Program-made: the position numbers and the translations under genes
The notes under the pieces: generated by a model
Told to the model about the DNA's origin: nothing
The model's input: the letters and a program-made list of their open reading frames with translations, nothing else
The model's database searches: none
Shown: piece after piece, positions 55,642 through 63,038 of the stretch
Layout of the letters: each line of letters starts with the position of its first letter
Numbering within the stretch: the stretch's first letter is position 1
Source: Legionella shakespearei DSM 23087
GTDB taxonomy: Bacteria; Pseudomonadota; Gammaproteobacteria; Legionellales; Legionellaceae
NCBI RefSeq assembly: GCF_000373765.1
Contig: NZ_KB892435.1
Location: 70,468-134,467 of the forward strand
Length of the DNA: 64,000 bases
Direction: 5' to 3'

Positions 55642-55658
55642 GGTGACAATTTGTCACC
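55642..55658. promoter_or_regulatory. Operator-like palindrome, site 1
   Basis: GGTGACAA-T-TTGTCACC, with symmetry extending to AAC...GTT (55638-55662, one mismatch pair). Shares its core with 55677, 56193 and 58743. Confidence 0.55.
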
Positions 55659-55676
55659 GGTTTATCTTTTGCAACC

Positions 55677-55693
55677 GGTTACAAAATGTAACC
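55677..55693. promoter_or_regulatory. Operator-like palindrome, site 2
   Basis: GGTTACA-AAA-TGTAACC, centred 35 bases after site 1, an approximately helix-phased spacing. Flanked by symmetric CAA/TTG. Confidence 0.55.
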
Positions 55694-55924
55694 ACTTGTG
55701 AGTTGTTGTTGTTGGGTATAATACGTAATACAAGATGATTTCACTCTAGCCGTGACTCTTGCCGTAACCCCTTGGGGATTGGTGATAATTTGTTATTTAT
55801 ATAAGATTATTTAAGTGGATTTTGGCTTTTTTCATCCTGCTCGAAGGTAGGATTTTATTAGAGGTTATTAGAGATAAAAATTAATTTTAATTTATTTCAT
55901 TAAAAATCAATTGGTTATATTAAT

Positions 55925-56107
55925 TTATAAATGATACTTATCATTCATTTTTTTATTATGGTCAGAGATACTTCTACTTTTTAGGTTGGTTTTCTCACGG
56001 ATCTGTTGACATTTTTCAAGTTCCTCTTGGTATTCTTTTTCAAATTGTTCACGAAAAATAGGGTCTTGCATTTCTCTTTCAAAAGTAGATAAATGTTTCT
56101 TAGTCAT
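55925..56107 (-). CDS. Small antitoxin-like protein fragment
   Basis: 60 residues from the ATG at 56107 (AGGT upstream; the longer start at 56143 is less likely). KHLSTFEREMQDPIFREQFE followed by KEYQEELEK is the conserved N-terminal helix found in some HTH antitoxins and regulators, but here the DNA-binding part that normally follows is missing and a lysine-rich tail replaces it. Hence it may be a truncated antitoxin or a short adaptor. Confidence 0.5.
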   Translation of the reverse strand: MTKKHLSTFEREMQDPIFREQFEKEYQEELEKCQQIREKTNLKSRSISDHNKKMNDKYHL

Positions 56108-56192
56108 AATAATTACCTGTTTTCCATAACCTGTTTTATTCAAGGCGGGGGCAATTTGCCAATTCTCTTAATCCCACTTTGTATATTAATTG

Positions 56193-56233
56193 TTAATGCC
56201 AGTTGGTGACAAAATGTCACCAACTGGCATTAA
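56193..56233. promoter_or_regulatory. Long perfect palindrome, site 3 of the operator family
   Basis: Arms of 19 bases: TTAATGCCAGTTGGTGACA (56193-56211) and its exact complement (56215-56233) around AAA. The core AGTTGGTGACA...TGTCACCAACT is the same as the other sites. It lies between two minus-strand genes, upstream of 55925-56107 and just after the 56245-56703 stop, so it may serve both as operator and transcript-end hairpin. Confidence 0.6.
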
Positions 56234-56244
56234 GTGCAAATAAT

Positions 56245-56703
56245 TTATGCACAGAGCTTCAATTGAAGTGGTTTTGGTTTTTTACCTTTGGCATTTACAA
56301 AAGCTCTGCTTCTTTTAAAGTTCGAATAAAAATTCTTTTGATCAGCTTTAGTCTGAGTTTGCTCGATAATATAGAGTCGCAATACTTGTTCGGTGTTTTC
56401 ATTCATATTAGTTATTTCATCTTCACATTTTTCCCATTTGCTGACAGCGGTGTGCGATTCATGAACCACGGTTTCACCAAATTCACGTAGAGGTATGGAA
56501 AAATAGGAGCGAATGAATTTAACTTGATTACCTGTTAATCTTTCTTCTTGGATAGCCAGTTTTTTTATTATTTCATCAGCCACGTAGCGGACATCGAATT
56601 TGGGATGCCATTCGTCATTTATATTAATCATTTCTACATTTTCTAACTCAATAGAAAAACCAAGTCCTTTATAAAGGAAGGTAGATTCAATTTTGGTTTT
56701 CAT
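56245..56703 (-). CDS. XRE/MqsA-like HTH regulator
   Basis: 152 residues. Helix-turn-helix region LTGNQVKFIRSYFSIPLREF then GETVVHESHTAVSKWEKCED resembles the antitoxin HTH of MqsA/YgiT-type proteins (recognition helix ending in S-x-x-K-W-E). The N-terminus lacks the MqsA zinc finger. AGGT lies before the ATG. It is the best candidate for the protein that binds the palindromes nearby, though this is only inferred from position. Confidence 0.6.
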   Translation of the reverse strand: MKTKIESTFLYKGLGFSIELENVEMININDEWHPKFDVRYVADEIIKKLAIQEERLTGNQVKFIRSYFSIPLREFGETVVHESHTAVSKWEKCEDEITNMNENTEQVLRLYIIEQTQTKADQKNFYSNFKRSRAFVNAKGKKPKPLQLKLCA

Positions 56704-56773
56704 AGTACCTGCTCTTATTTATGTTCTATTCGTATATTATACATCTATTGACAACAGTATAAATTTTATTAAC

Positions 56774-56917
56774 ATGTACAAATCCGTGATGATCTCGGGT
56801 TCAAGTAACTGGCTAAGAGAATTGAAATACCAGGGCGTCAGAACATACTATCCTGTTATCAGGAGCGCCAATCTCAGTGATGACATCACGGACCTTTCTA
56901 CAGCGGATTGTTTATAA
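56774..56917 (+). pseudogene. Short frame of 47 residues, possible gene remnant
   Basis: MYKSVMISGSSNWLRELKYQ and GVRTYYPVIRSANLSDDITD encode a protein-like, more GC-rich patch in an otherwise AT-rich gap (56704-57044). There is no ribosome site. Its ends are marked by inverted repeats TCCGTGATG (about 56782) and CATCACGGA (about 56884). Not recognised; it could also be a structured RNA. Confidence 0.3.
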
Positions 56918-57044
56918 TCATCGTTATTACTCTGTTACTTAATATTTTTATACTTTTTATAAAGATTTTAAGTTAATTTAATCTTATGATTTATAACATT
57001 TTTTTAATATTTTATTCCTAATTTTATTCCTTTTTATTCCTAAT

Positions 57045-58715
57045 TTATTTTTTTATACCTTGTAACTGCCAAGTTGGAGATTTACGTGATCCAATATTCA
57101 TGATTTCGCCTTTATTTCGTAGGTGAGTCAGCAAGTTATCAATTTTTTTAAGTTTTTGAGTTTTATCTAGGGCATCACTAAGCTTTGTCCACAGTAGTTT
57201 ATCGATTTCTTTGCGTGAAGCTGAATTGAAGTTTTTAAGGTAATCAATAATCAATTTTTGATAGTATGCATTATCTTGGGCACGTGTATGAATGTAATCG
57301 GTTTGCGTAGCAGTTGCATCTGCTACAAAAGCTGAAACATGGAAATTAGGCTTGCGTCCTTCAATTAATTTTTCTTTTCGAAGATGTTTAATCATTTCAT
57401 CGGGTAGCTGGAGGTGCTTTTGCACCCGATCAAGTGCAATGATTTCATCGAATGTCAGATCAGTTTTTTGGATAAGCATTCTTGTATATGCCAAATCAAC
57501 TATATGCCCATATATCGTCATTTTAACGACATGAGATTCTTTTAAATCATAGTCTGGTAAAGGGAAATAACGTCGAGCCTGACCAGTATACATTTCATGA
57601 ATTCCATATCCCATAGTGTCAATCATACCCAGCTCTGTCATAGCTTGAACTAGAAAGGGGTTGCGATATTTTCGAGGAGTTTTATGACCAGATACATAAT
57701 CGTCTGGTTTTCCTTCATAAAAACCACCTAAATTTTCAAGCGTTAAGCGATCCAGATATTCAGTGACAATAATTCGTCCATGGAGTGAATAATCTTGATG
57801 GGCAATGCAGTTATGTAATGCTTCTAGAACAATTTTTTGATCGTATTTTGCAAGTTCAATTGCAACCAACTCGTTTGCTGGAAGAATACGCAGTTGTACA
57901 TTTCTTATTTTATTGTAAAGCAAACTGGTTGTTAGCAAGAACGGTGGGCTAAAATGCTCATAAGCTCGTTCTTCACCTACCAGTTTCCATGTTAATTGTG
58001 CTGGATATGGAGAAAGATAATGCGTGGATTCTGGGCTACCTACCAATAGTAGTGCGGCTCGAGTAATCTGGCCATCGATTGTAAGTTTCGCGCGGTCAAG
58101 AAATACCTCGTCTGACCAACCTAAAACCTCGTTTAGCTCAAAACGATTCGCGTATTTGTGTGCAAAAGCTTCCCTGGATTTTTTTAAAGCGGCAGGATCT
58201 AAATTTTTTATTGTTGCAGCAGGTACTATTTGCGCTGTCCAATCTGATGAGCCAACTTGTTGTCGTATTCGATCCAATTTGTCTAGTCCTAGATGAGTGA
58301 GACTTTCACCGGCACGAGCGTAATAATGTCCATTCCAGGCAATAGGCATTCCCAGAGGTGCAGCAGGGATTTCCAAAAGCAAGACGCGGCCTTTTTCAGT
58401 GTGTAACTCATGCATATCACGAAAGGTGATAGATGGTTCAGTACCTTGTGCTATTTGATATTTAAGACTTTGTAAGTGTTCTTTATCTCTTCTGTAGTTA
58501 CAACCAACTACAGTGCGAGTAGTATTGTCTATACCAAATATGAGCCATGCTTTTTCATGATTGTGTAAATTGGCTTCGTTTGATAGAGCTGAAAAATATT
58601 GGCCAATTTTAGATGTTGGATAGGATTCATCTACTTGTTTAAATTCGACTAATTCATTTTCCCATTCATGAATCAATTGCTGTAATAACAGCTCTAGATT
58701 GCTTTGTTGTGTCAT
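57045..58715 (-). CDS. AlbA_2/schlafen-like putative DNA- or RNA-binding protein with HATPase-type C-terminus
   Basis: 556 residues. N-terminal AlbA_2 domain (about 15-130: ELVEFKQVDESYPTSKIGQY, KAWLIFGIDNTTRTVVGCNY). The middle to C-terminal region has the ATP-binding-like module of COG2865 proteins (LEALHNCIAHQDYSLHGRII, LENLGGFYEGKPDDY). A C-terminal winged-helix end (SRKEIDKLLWTKLSD) follows. GGGATAGG precedes the ATG, and palindrome site 4 lies 28 bases upstream. Such proteins occur in defence and stress islands; specific function unknown. Confidence 0.75.
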   Translation of the reverse strand: MTQQSNLELLLQQLIHEWENELVEFKQVDESYPTSKIGQYFSALSNEANLHNHEKAWLIFGIDNTTRTVVGCNYRRDKEHLQSLKYQIAQGTEPSITFRDMHELHTEKGRVLLLEIPAAPLGMPIAWNGHYYARAGESLTHLGLDKLDRIRQQVGSSDWTAQIVPAATIKNLDPAALKKSREAFAHKYANRFELNEVLGWSDEVFLDRAKLTIDGQITRAALLLVGSPESTHYLSPYPAQLTWKLVGEERAYEHFSPPFLLTTSLLYNKIRNVQLRILPANELVAIELAKYDQKIVLEALHNCIAHQDYSLHGRIIVTEYLDRLTLENLGGFYEGKPDDYVSGHKTPRKYRNPFLVQAMTELGMIDTMGYGIHEMYTGQARRYFPLPDYDLKESHVVKMTIYGHIVDLAYTRMLIQKTDLTFDEIIALDRVQKHLQLPDEMIKHLRKEKLIEGRKPNFHVSAFVADATATQTDYIHTRAQDNAYYQKLIIDYLKNFNSASRKEIDKLLWTKLSDALDKTQKLKKIDNLLTHLRNKGEIMNIGSRKSPTWQLQGIKK

Positions 58716-58742
58716 TATCCTATCCCAATAATTTATTACCTC

Positions 58743-58767
58743 AGTTGGTTACTGTTTGTAACCGACT
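58743..58767. promoter_or_regulatory. Operator-like palindrome, site 4, before the AlbA_2 gene
   Basis: AGTTGGTTAC-TGTTT-GTAACCGACT, in the promoter position of the 57045-58715 gene (28-52 bases before its ATG). Same consensus as the sites at 55642, 55677 and 56193. Confidence 0.6.
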
Positions 58768-58826
58768 CAATACATATTTGCTGATTGAACTCTTCGGGAG
58801 TATCGAACAGTTGTTTAACTAATTTA

Positions 58827-60059
58827 TTATACAGATACCATTTCATTTAATTCTGGTGCGGATGAAATATAGGTTGTATCTTGAGACAGATCATGAATAA
58901 GTGTGGCCCATTTTTCAAGGGCTTCCTTTCTTTGAGGCAGCATTTCATTCTTATTGTAAGTAGCCATGATCTTCGGCATCTTATGCCCTAAACATTTCTC
59001 AATCACCACCGGATCAACATGCAAAGCTTCTCCAAGCTGAGTGGCAAAGGTTCTTCTTAGATCATGTGCTGTCCAATGTGGGATGCCGACTCGTGATTGT
59101 ATTCTTATTACGGCTCTTGGCATAGCTCGGTCGGATAAAATACTTTGGTCATCTGCGCCTGTAATGACGTATTCTGAATCGCTATGGACTTTGAGTTCTC
59201 TCAATACCTTTTTGGTCAGTTCTGTGAGGTGGATTCTCATGACTATGTTGGTTTTGGTATTTTCGGCAGGGATTGTCCATAAGGAGTTTTCAAAATCGAA
59301 TTCTGACCATTTGGCTACTCGGATTTCTCCTGTTCTTACGCCTGTAAGTAGGATGATTTTTAGGGCTGCTCGGATCTGAAACGAGGTGCCATGTTCTTCA
59401 CTGTCGAGAAATTGCCATAGAGTTTTTACTTCATCAAGGGTTAAATAGCGTTCTCTGGGTTTTTCTATACCGCCTATGTCTCTGGCACGTATGGTCATGG
59501 CAGGGTTAAGCAGCATTTCGCCTCGGCTTACTGCGTAGTTAAAGGCTTGTTTTAGTGTGCTTAGTACTTTGTTTGCATGAACAGGGGAGCCACGGCCTAC
59601 GATTTTATCGAGAGCTTGAGTGATCTCACGAGTTTTTAAATGTTCGAGTTTTTTATTGCCCAATAAGGGAATGATATCTACTTTTATATGCTGCCAGATT
59701 TGCAAAGGTTGGGCGCGGTGTTTTTCAATGTAGTTGGTGTACCAGTGTAGGATCAGATTTTTTACTGTACTTTGGTCTTTCTGTTTTTGTTCTGCGAGCT
59801 GCTCTTTGGGATTTACTTCGCCATGGCGTATGTCGCTTAAATCGATAAAACGTTTCTTCGCTTCCGATAAACTCATAGCAGGGTAGTGACCTATGGTGAT
59901 GAAATGCCTTTGGCCGTTGATTCTGTAACGATAAAGAAATGTCTTTAGCCCTTTGGGGGTTACACGAATACCAAAACCCCCATCTCTGAATTCTTCATAG
60001 CGAGAAGATCTTGGTTTTAGCGATCGAATATAAGCGTCTGTAAATTGTCTTTCCATCAT
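58827..60059 (-). CDS. Island integrase (tyrosine recombinase, DUF4102 arm-binding type)
   Basis: About 410 residues from MMERQFTDAYIRSLKPRSSR (ATG 60059 or 60056, AAGGTG upstream); an in-frame extension to 60149 is rejected. N-terminal arm-binding domain (FRDGGFGIRVTPKGLKTFLY), core-binding domain, then catalytic residues: Arg in LLTGVRTGEIRV, H-x-x-R in TAHDLRRTFATQ, His in KCLGHKMPKI, Tyr in MATYNKNE. P4-type integrases of this kind insert islands at tRNA 3' ends. It sits about 170 bases inside attR and is the obvious agent of integration into tRNA-Pro. Confidence 0.92.
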   Translation of the reverse strand: MMERQFTDAYIRSLKPRSSRYEEFRDGGFGIRVTPKGLKTFLYRYRINGQRHFITIGHYPAMSLSEAKKRFIDLSDIRHGEVNPKEQLAEQKQKDQSTVKNLILHWYTNYIEKHRAQPLQIWQHIKVDIIPLLGNKKLEHLKTREITQALDKIVGRGSPVHANKVLSTLKQAFNYAVSRGEMLLNPAMTIRARDIGGIEKPRERYLTLDEVKTLWQFLDSEEHGTSFQIRAALKIILLTGVRTGEIRVAKWSEFDFENSLWTIPAENTKTNIVMRIHLTELTKKVLRELKVHSDSEYVITGADDQSILSDRAMPRAVIRIQSRVGIPHWTAHDLRRTFATQLGEALHVDPVVIEKCLGHKMPKIMATYNKNEMLPQRKEALEKWATLIHDLSQDTTYISSAPELNEMVSV

Positions 60060-60186
60060 TGCACCTTGCAAAAAATTAGGTGTACTTCTAGGTGTACTTT
60101 CGTGAGATCTCACATGAAATCGTTTGATATTTTTTGAAGTATAGCACATGGTGAAAATATATAAAATACAATGAGTTAGTGTTAAT

Positions 60187-60200
60187 ATTTGATATCAAAT
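60187..60200. promoter_or_regulatory. Palindrome between attR and the integrase gene
   Basis: ATTTGATATCAAAT is a perfect 14-base palindrome. Similar TTGATATCAA occurs at 55103-55112 before the replication-protein-like gene, and TTTGATA / GATATTAAA variants occur near 55205. It could be a binding site of an excisionase or repressor, or an integrase arm site. Confidence 0.4.
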
Positions 60201-60229
60201 GATACTGTTTGAAAATGGTCTTTTTAAGA

Positions 60230-60275
60230 ATGGGGTGCTAGTGGTCGAAGATTCAAATCCTTCCCTCCCGACCAT
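60230..60275 (+). repeat. attR: right attachment repeat
   Basis: Partial tRNA-Pro copy (ATGGGGTGCTAGTGGTCGAA then the T arm and ACCAT) without the 5' half of the tRNA. Two mismatches to attL. Confidence 0.88.
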
Positions 60276-60308
60276 CACCCCTTTAAGATTAAGGGCTCTT
60301 TTGATTTT

Positions 60309-60782
60309 TTAATTTGTATTTTGGGGAGTTTTATAAGTCAATTGACGTTCAATTATCTTTTTCCAGATGTATGAAGAAAGCTCCACGTTTTTCTTCAATA
60401 TTTCTTCGGGAATTTCATAAACTGTAATAAATTGTTTGTCGTTCCCTGTATTATAAGTGCAATACCGATCTTCCAATTCATCAATATCATCAGTACCAAA
60501 TGGTGAGGCATTTTTAATGATTTCTTCTCCTCTATTCCTGGCGTCATCCAGGTTGCCTGTTTCAACGGCAACTGGCGCAACAAGAATTACCCAGTTTTTT
60601 TCTGTTTCTAAATTAGAAACAGTGAAATAAGCGTAAAGTTTTTTTGGGGCAAGAATCAGGAGTTCTTGATAGTTAAAACCTGTAGTATTTTCAGCTGTAA
60701 TATCTGGGCAATCAAAGCTCAGGCTTTGTTTGGAGAATATTAAGCAGCTTATTAATGCACTTATTAAAAACATATTTTTCAT
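60309..60782 (-). CDS. Secreted protein of unknown function
   Basis: 157 residues; AAGGA 7 bases before the ATG. Signal peptide MKNMFLISALISCLIFSKQSLS. The mature protein starts FDCPDITAENTTGFNYQEL and has only two cysteines (FDCPD, RYCTY), consistent with one disulfide. The beta-rich middle (YAYFTVSNLETEKNWVILVA) recalls small Legionella secreted proteins, but I cannot name a family with confidence. First chromosomal gene to the right of the island. Confidence 0.65.
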   Translation of the reverse strand: MKNMFLISALISCLIFSKQSLSFDCPDITAENTTGFNYQELLILAPKKLYAYFTVSNLETEKNWVILVAPVAVETGNLDDARNRGEEIIKNASPFGTDDIDELEDRYCTYNTGNDKQFITVYEIPEEILKKNVELSSYIWKKIIERQLTYKTPQNTN

Positions 60783-60936
60783 TAGCGATTCCTTTCGGTT
60801 CTTCCTTGTTTAGGGGCTGAAAATAACATAGCCAATTTTTGATTTCAATGAATCGCCACAGAGACTCATATAAAAAGTCACTACAATAATCCCCAGATCA
60901 TTTAGGGTCAGCCTTTGGAAACAAGCAATATATAGG

Positions 60937-60998
60937 CCTTGAATTGTGAATTATCAATTAAAATTAATGATGTTAATTTTTAAGTTCAAAATTCAAGG
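60937..60998. repeat. Imperfect inverted repeat after ohr
   Basis: CCTTGAATT...AATTCAAGG arms at the two ends, with an AT-rich loop between. It lies about 26 bases after the ohr stop and may form its transcript-end structure. The rest of 60783-61024 shows only a GGTCAGCC fragment shared with other repeats. Confidence 0.5.
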
Positions 60999-61024
60999 TC
61001 TGGTTCTGTGATTGTTCAGGTTTT

Positions 61025-61447
61025 TCAAGAGGCTACGTCGACCTGCAATTGAACATCAATGTTACCACGTACGGCATTAGAATAAGGACATACTTCATGT
61101 GCTTTGGCAACTAAAGAATCTGCTTGGGCTTGTTCTAAACCTTTGATATGTGCTTGCAATTTTACACCTAATTTGAAACCTTGTTCCGGCGTAGGATACA
61201 AAGAAACCTCTGATGTTATGGAGACATCTTTTAGGGGGATTTTTTGTAATCTTGCAATATGACGAATGGCGCTTTCAAAACAAGCAGCATAACCGGCAGC
61301 AAACAATTGTTCCGGATTTGTGGCACCACCTTGTCCACCCAGCTCTTTAGGCATGGCTAAATCAAGCTTTAATAATCCATCAGTTGTTTCTACATGACCG
61401 TTTCGCCCACCATGGGTTTGCGCTGTTGTTGTATACAAGGCTTTCAT
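61025..61447 (-). CDS. ohr: Organic hydroperoxide resistance protein (OsmC/Ohr family)
   Basis: 140 residues, full length. Cysteine-based peroxidase: the first active cysteine is in AGYAACFESAIRH (C55-56 region) and the second in HEVCPYSNAVRGN; the conserved NPEQLFAAGYAACFESA segment and the N-terminal YTTTAQTHGGRNGHV are typical of Ohr rather than OsmC. It reduces organic peroxides with lipoylated or thiol partners in the cytoplasm. Confidence 0.93.
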   Translation of the reverse strand: MKALYTTTAQTHGGRNGHVETTDGLLKLDLAMPKELGGQGGATNPEQLFAAGYAACFESAIRHIARLQKIPLKDVSITSEVSLYPTPEQGFKLGVKLQAHIKGLEQAQADSLVAKAHEVCPYSNAVRGNIDVQLQVDVAS

Positions 61448-61527
61448 TATTCATGTCCGTTAAAATATAAGCTAGATATTCAAGTTAGTTAGAGTTTAAG
61501 AATTTGTCAAATCCTCATTTGATTTTT

Positions 61528-61692
61528 TCAGCGACTTTCTAATGGGTGACCCCTGGGTTTTGCTAGGTTTCCTAAAGCGAGAGTAACATAGCTTAAATAG
61601 AAGTCATAAGCATCCTTAGGAGGAGTTGGTTTGCTTAAATCATAAACTTGGGTGCATAAATCTAAATAGGTATCCAAGGTTTTACTCGTCAT
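61528..61692 (-). pseudogene. N-terminal remnant of a SAM-methyltransferase-like gene
   Basis: ATG 61692 gives 54 residues: MTSKTLDTYLDLCTQVYDLS, KPTPPKDAYDFYLSYV, then an abrupt ending LGNLAKPRGHPLESR. The KP-x-PP-DAY-x-FY pattern is what precedes the SAM motif in a family of small methyltransferases I recognise; the SAM-binding part is gone. Probably a decayed fragment. Confidence 0.4.
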
Positions 61693-61734
61693 AAGTGAAA
61701 CTCCATAACAGTCACAGATAAAAGATCAATAGGG

Positions 61735-61878
61735 TCAGACTCGATTGATTTCAACCCAATTCTCAATTTTTAATTTATTAACTCGAGAAAACTCTTTTTC
61801 ATTATTAGTAACCAGAGTAATACCCAACTCTAAACAATGAGCAGCTATCCATAAATCATTATTACCTATAATTCGACC
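61735..61878 (-). pseudogene. C-terminal remnant of a VapC-like PIN-domain toxin
   Basis: GRIIGNNDLWIAAHCLELGI, TLVTNNEKEFSRVNKLKIEN, WVEINRV then stop at 61735. The N-N-D-x-W-I-A-A-H and T-N-N-x-x-E-F segments are the conserved acidic/C-terminal part of VapC toxins. Upstream of residue G the frame meets a hairpin repeat (61876-61922, relative of 4869-4923), as if the repeat replaced the 5' half. No antitoxin partner was seen. The rest of the 61448-61964 gap is non-coding. Confidence 0.6.
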
Positions 61879-61964
61879 TTGCTTTTTCTATTAAGAAATT
61901 AAGAAGCAAAAAGCAACGCCTGGATTTTTACACTTTAGTAGTTCATCTAATCAATAAATTAAAA

Positions 61965-63038
61965 TTATTTCTCTCCATGTTGTTGCAAAAATAACAATAA
62001 AGCCTTTTGAACATGCATTCTATTCTCACTTTGAGTAAATATAATAGAAGCAGCACTATCTGGTAAGGTTTCAGAGACTTCCTTTCCTCTTTCCATAGGC
62101 ATGCAATGCATAAATACCGCATTAGGTTTTGCATGAGACATCAATGCTTCATTCACTTGAAAATCTTTAAAAATCCTGTCCGCTTGGGAATTTTTAAATC
62201 CCATACTAGTCCATACATCGGTATAAACGGCATCGACATTTTTTACCGCCTCTTCAGGATTGTCAAAACAATGGATCATTGGCTCCTGAATATTTTTTTT
62301 AGTTTGTGCAACAATGTGTTCGTTAGGTTGATTTTCTTTAGGACAACAATAATGAATAGTAATACCTAATTGAGGCGCTAATAACATCAAACTATGTAAA
62401 ATATTGTTGCCATCTCCTATATAAGCTAATTTTAATCCTTGTAAGTCTCCATAGTGTTCTTCAAGGCTCAAACAATCGGCCAGAATTTGACAAGGATGAT
62501 GTAATGCTGAAAGTCCGTTTATAAGGGGAACCTTTAAACAGGAGGCCATCTCATGTAGAAAATTATCAGCATGCGTTCTTACCATTACAAAATCAGCATA
62601 TCCATTTAATACTCTTGCCATGTCTTCTGGAGTCTCTTGTTTTCTTGTCGGGCTTATACTTTCAACTACTAGTCCACCCATACTTTGTATGGCAAAAGAG
62701 AAACTTAGTCTCGTTCTAAACGATGGTTTTTCAAATATCATTACTAAACTTTTATTAAGAAGAGCCTGACTATATAAACCAGGATTTCGCTTAACAGATT
62801 TAGCTTTGTTTAAAATTGCTTTGATTTCTTTCTTGGAAAATTCCGTTCCTGTAATAAAATGTCTGGTTTGATTTTTGTCTTTTGAATGGTTATGTGTATC
62901 ACCATTAATACATTCAGGGGTAGTTTCTACGCCCAACATGGCTTGTTGTAAGTTGATAACAAAAGTATTTTTAGTCACTTCATTGATTGCGACATGGTCA
63001 TCATCCTGATCTTTGTTCGGTAAAGTAGAAAAGGTCAT
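61965..63038 (-). CDS. argF: Ornithine carbamoyltransferase
   Basis: 357 residues from the ATG at 63038 (AAAGGAGACG upstream, overlapping the argH stop as ATGA); the longer frame from 63101 is rejected. Carbamoyl-phosphate site [15 protein letters not shown], ornithine-side motifs [17 protein letters not shown] and HCMPMERG. It has an unusual N-terminal extension of about 50 residues before the usual start of the fold ([14 protein letters not shown]). It converts ornithine and carbamoyl phosphate to citrulline. In an operon with argH upstream. Confidence 0.9.
   Translation of the reverse strand: MTFSTLPNKDQDDDHVAINEVTKNTFVINLQQAMLGVETTPECINGDTHNHSKDKNQTRHFITGTEFSKKEIKAILNKAKSVKRNPGLYSQALLNKSLVMIFEKPSFRTRLSFSFAIQSMGGLVVESISPTRKQETPEDMARVLNGYADFVMVRTHADNFLHEMASCLKVPLINGLSALHHPCQILADCLSLEEHYGDLQGLKLAYIGDGNNILHSLMLLAPQLGITIHYCCPKENQPNEHIVAQTKKNIQEPMIHCFDNPEEAVKNVDAVYTDVWTSMGFKNSQADRIFKDFQVNEALMSHAKPNAVFMHCMPMERGKEVSETLPDSAASIIFTQSENRMHVQKALLLFLQQHGEK

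Larger units (their letters stand above)
55066..55924. other. Long non-coding region with palindromes and short direct repeats; origin candidate
   Basis: About 860 bases upstream of the replication-protein-like gene, mostly AT-rich. It contains an inverted repeat GATTGATA / TATCAATC (55101-55124), a CGCGCGCG patch near 55312, three CGGGTT direct repeats spaced 11-13 bases (55437-55466) and two operator-like palindromes (55642-55658, 55677-55693). These are typical ingredients of replication origins and control regions, but no iteron array is clear-cut. Confidence 0.35.
40821..60275. mobile_element. Integrated genomic island in tRNA-Pro carrying defence genes
   Basis: Bounded by the 46-base repeat at 40821-40866 (tRNA 3' end) and 60230-60275, with a tyrosine integrase just inside the right end. 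The interior is about 19.4 kb, AT-rich, with genes typical of mobile DNA: recombinases, Druantia-like helicase system, replication-protein-like gene, AlbA_2 protein and small regulators. No conjugation genes are seen, so it is not a complete self-transmissible ICE; mobilisation by another element is inferred. Confidence 0.9.

Noticed and set aside
60230-60275. Second tRNA-Pro gene
   Set aside because: Only the 3' part of the tRNA is present and two positions differ; no 5' acceptor strand or D arm precedes it. It is the right attachment repeat.
40821-60275. Complete integrative conjugative element
   Set aside because: No relaxase, coupling protein or type IV secretion genes are present between the attachment repeats.
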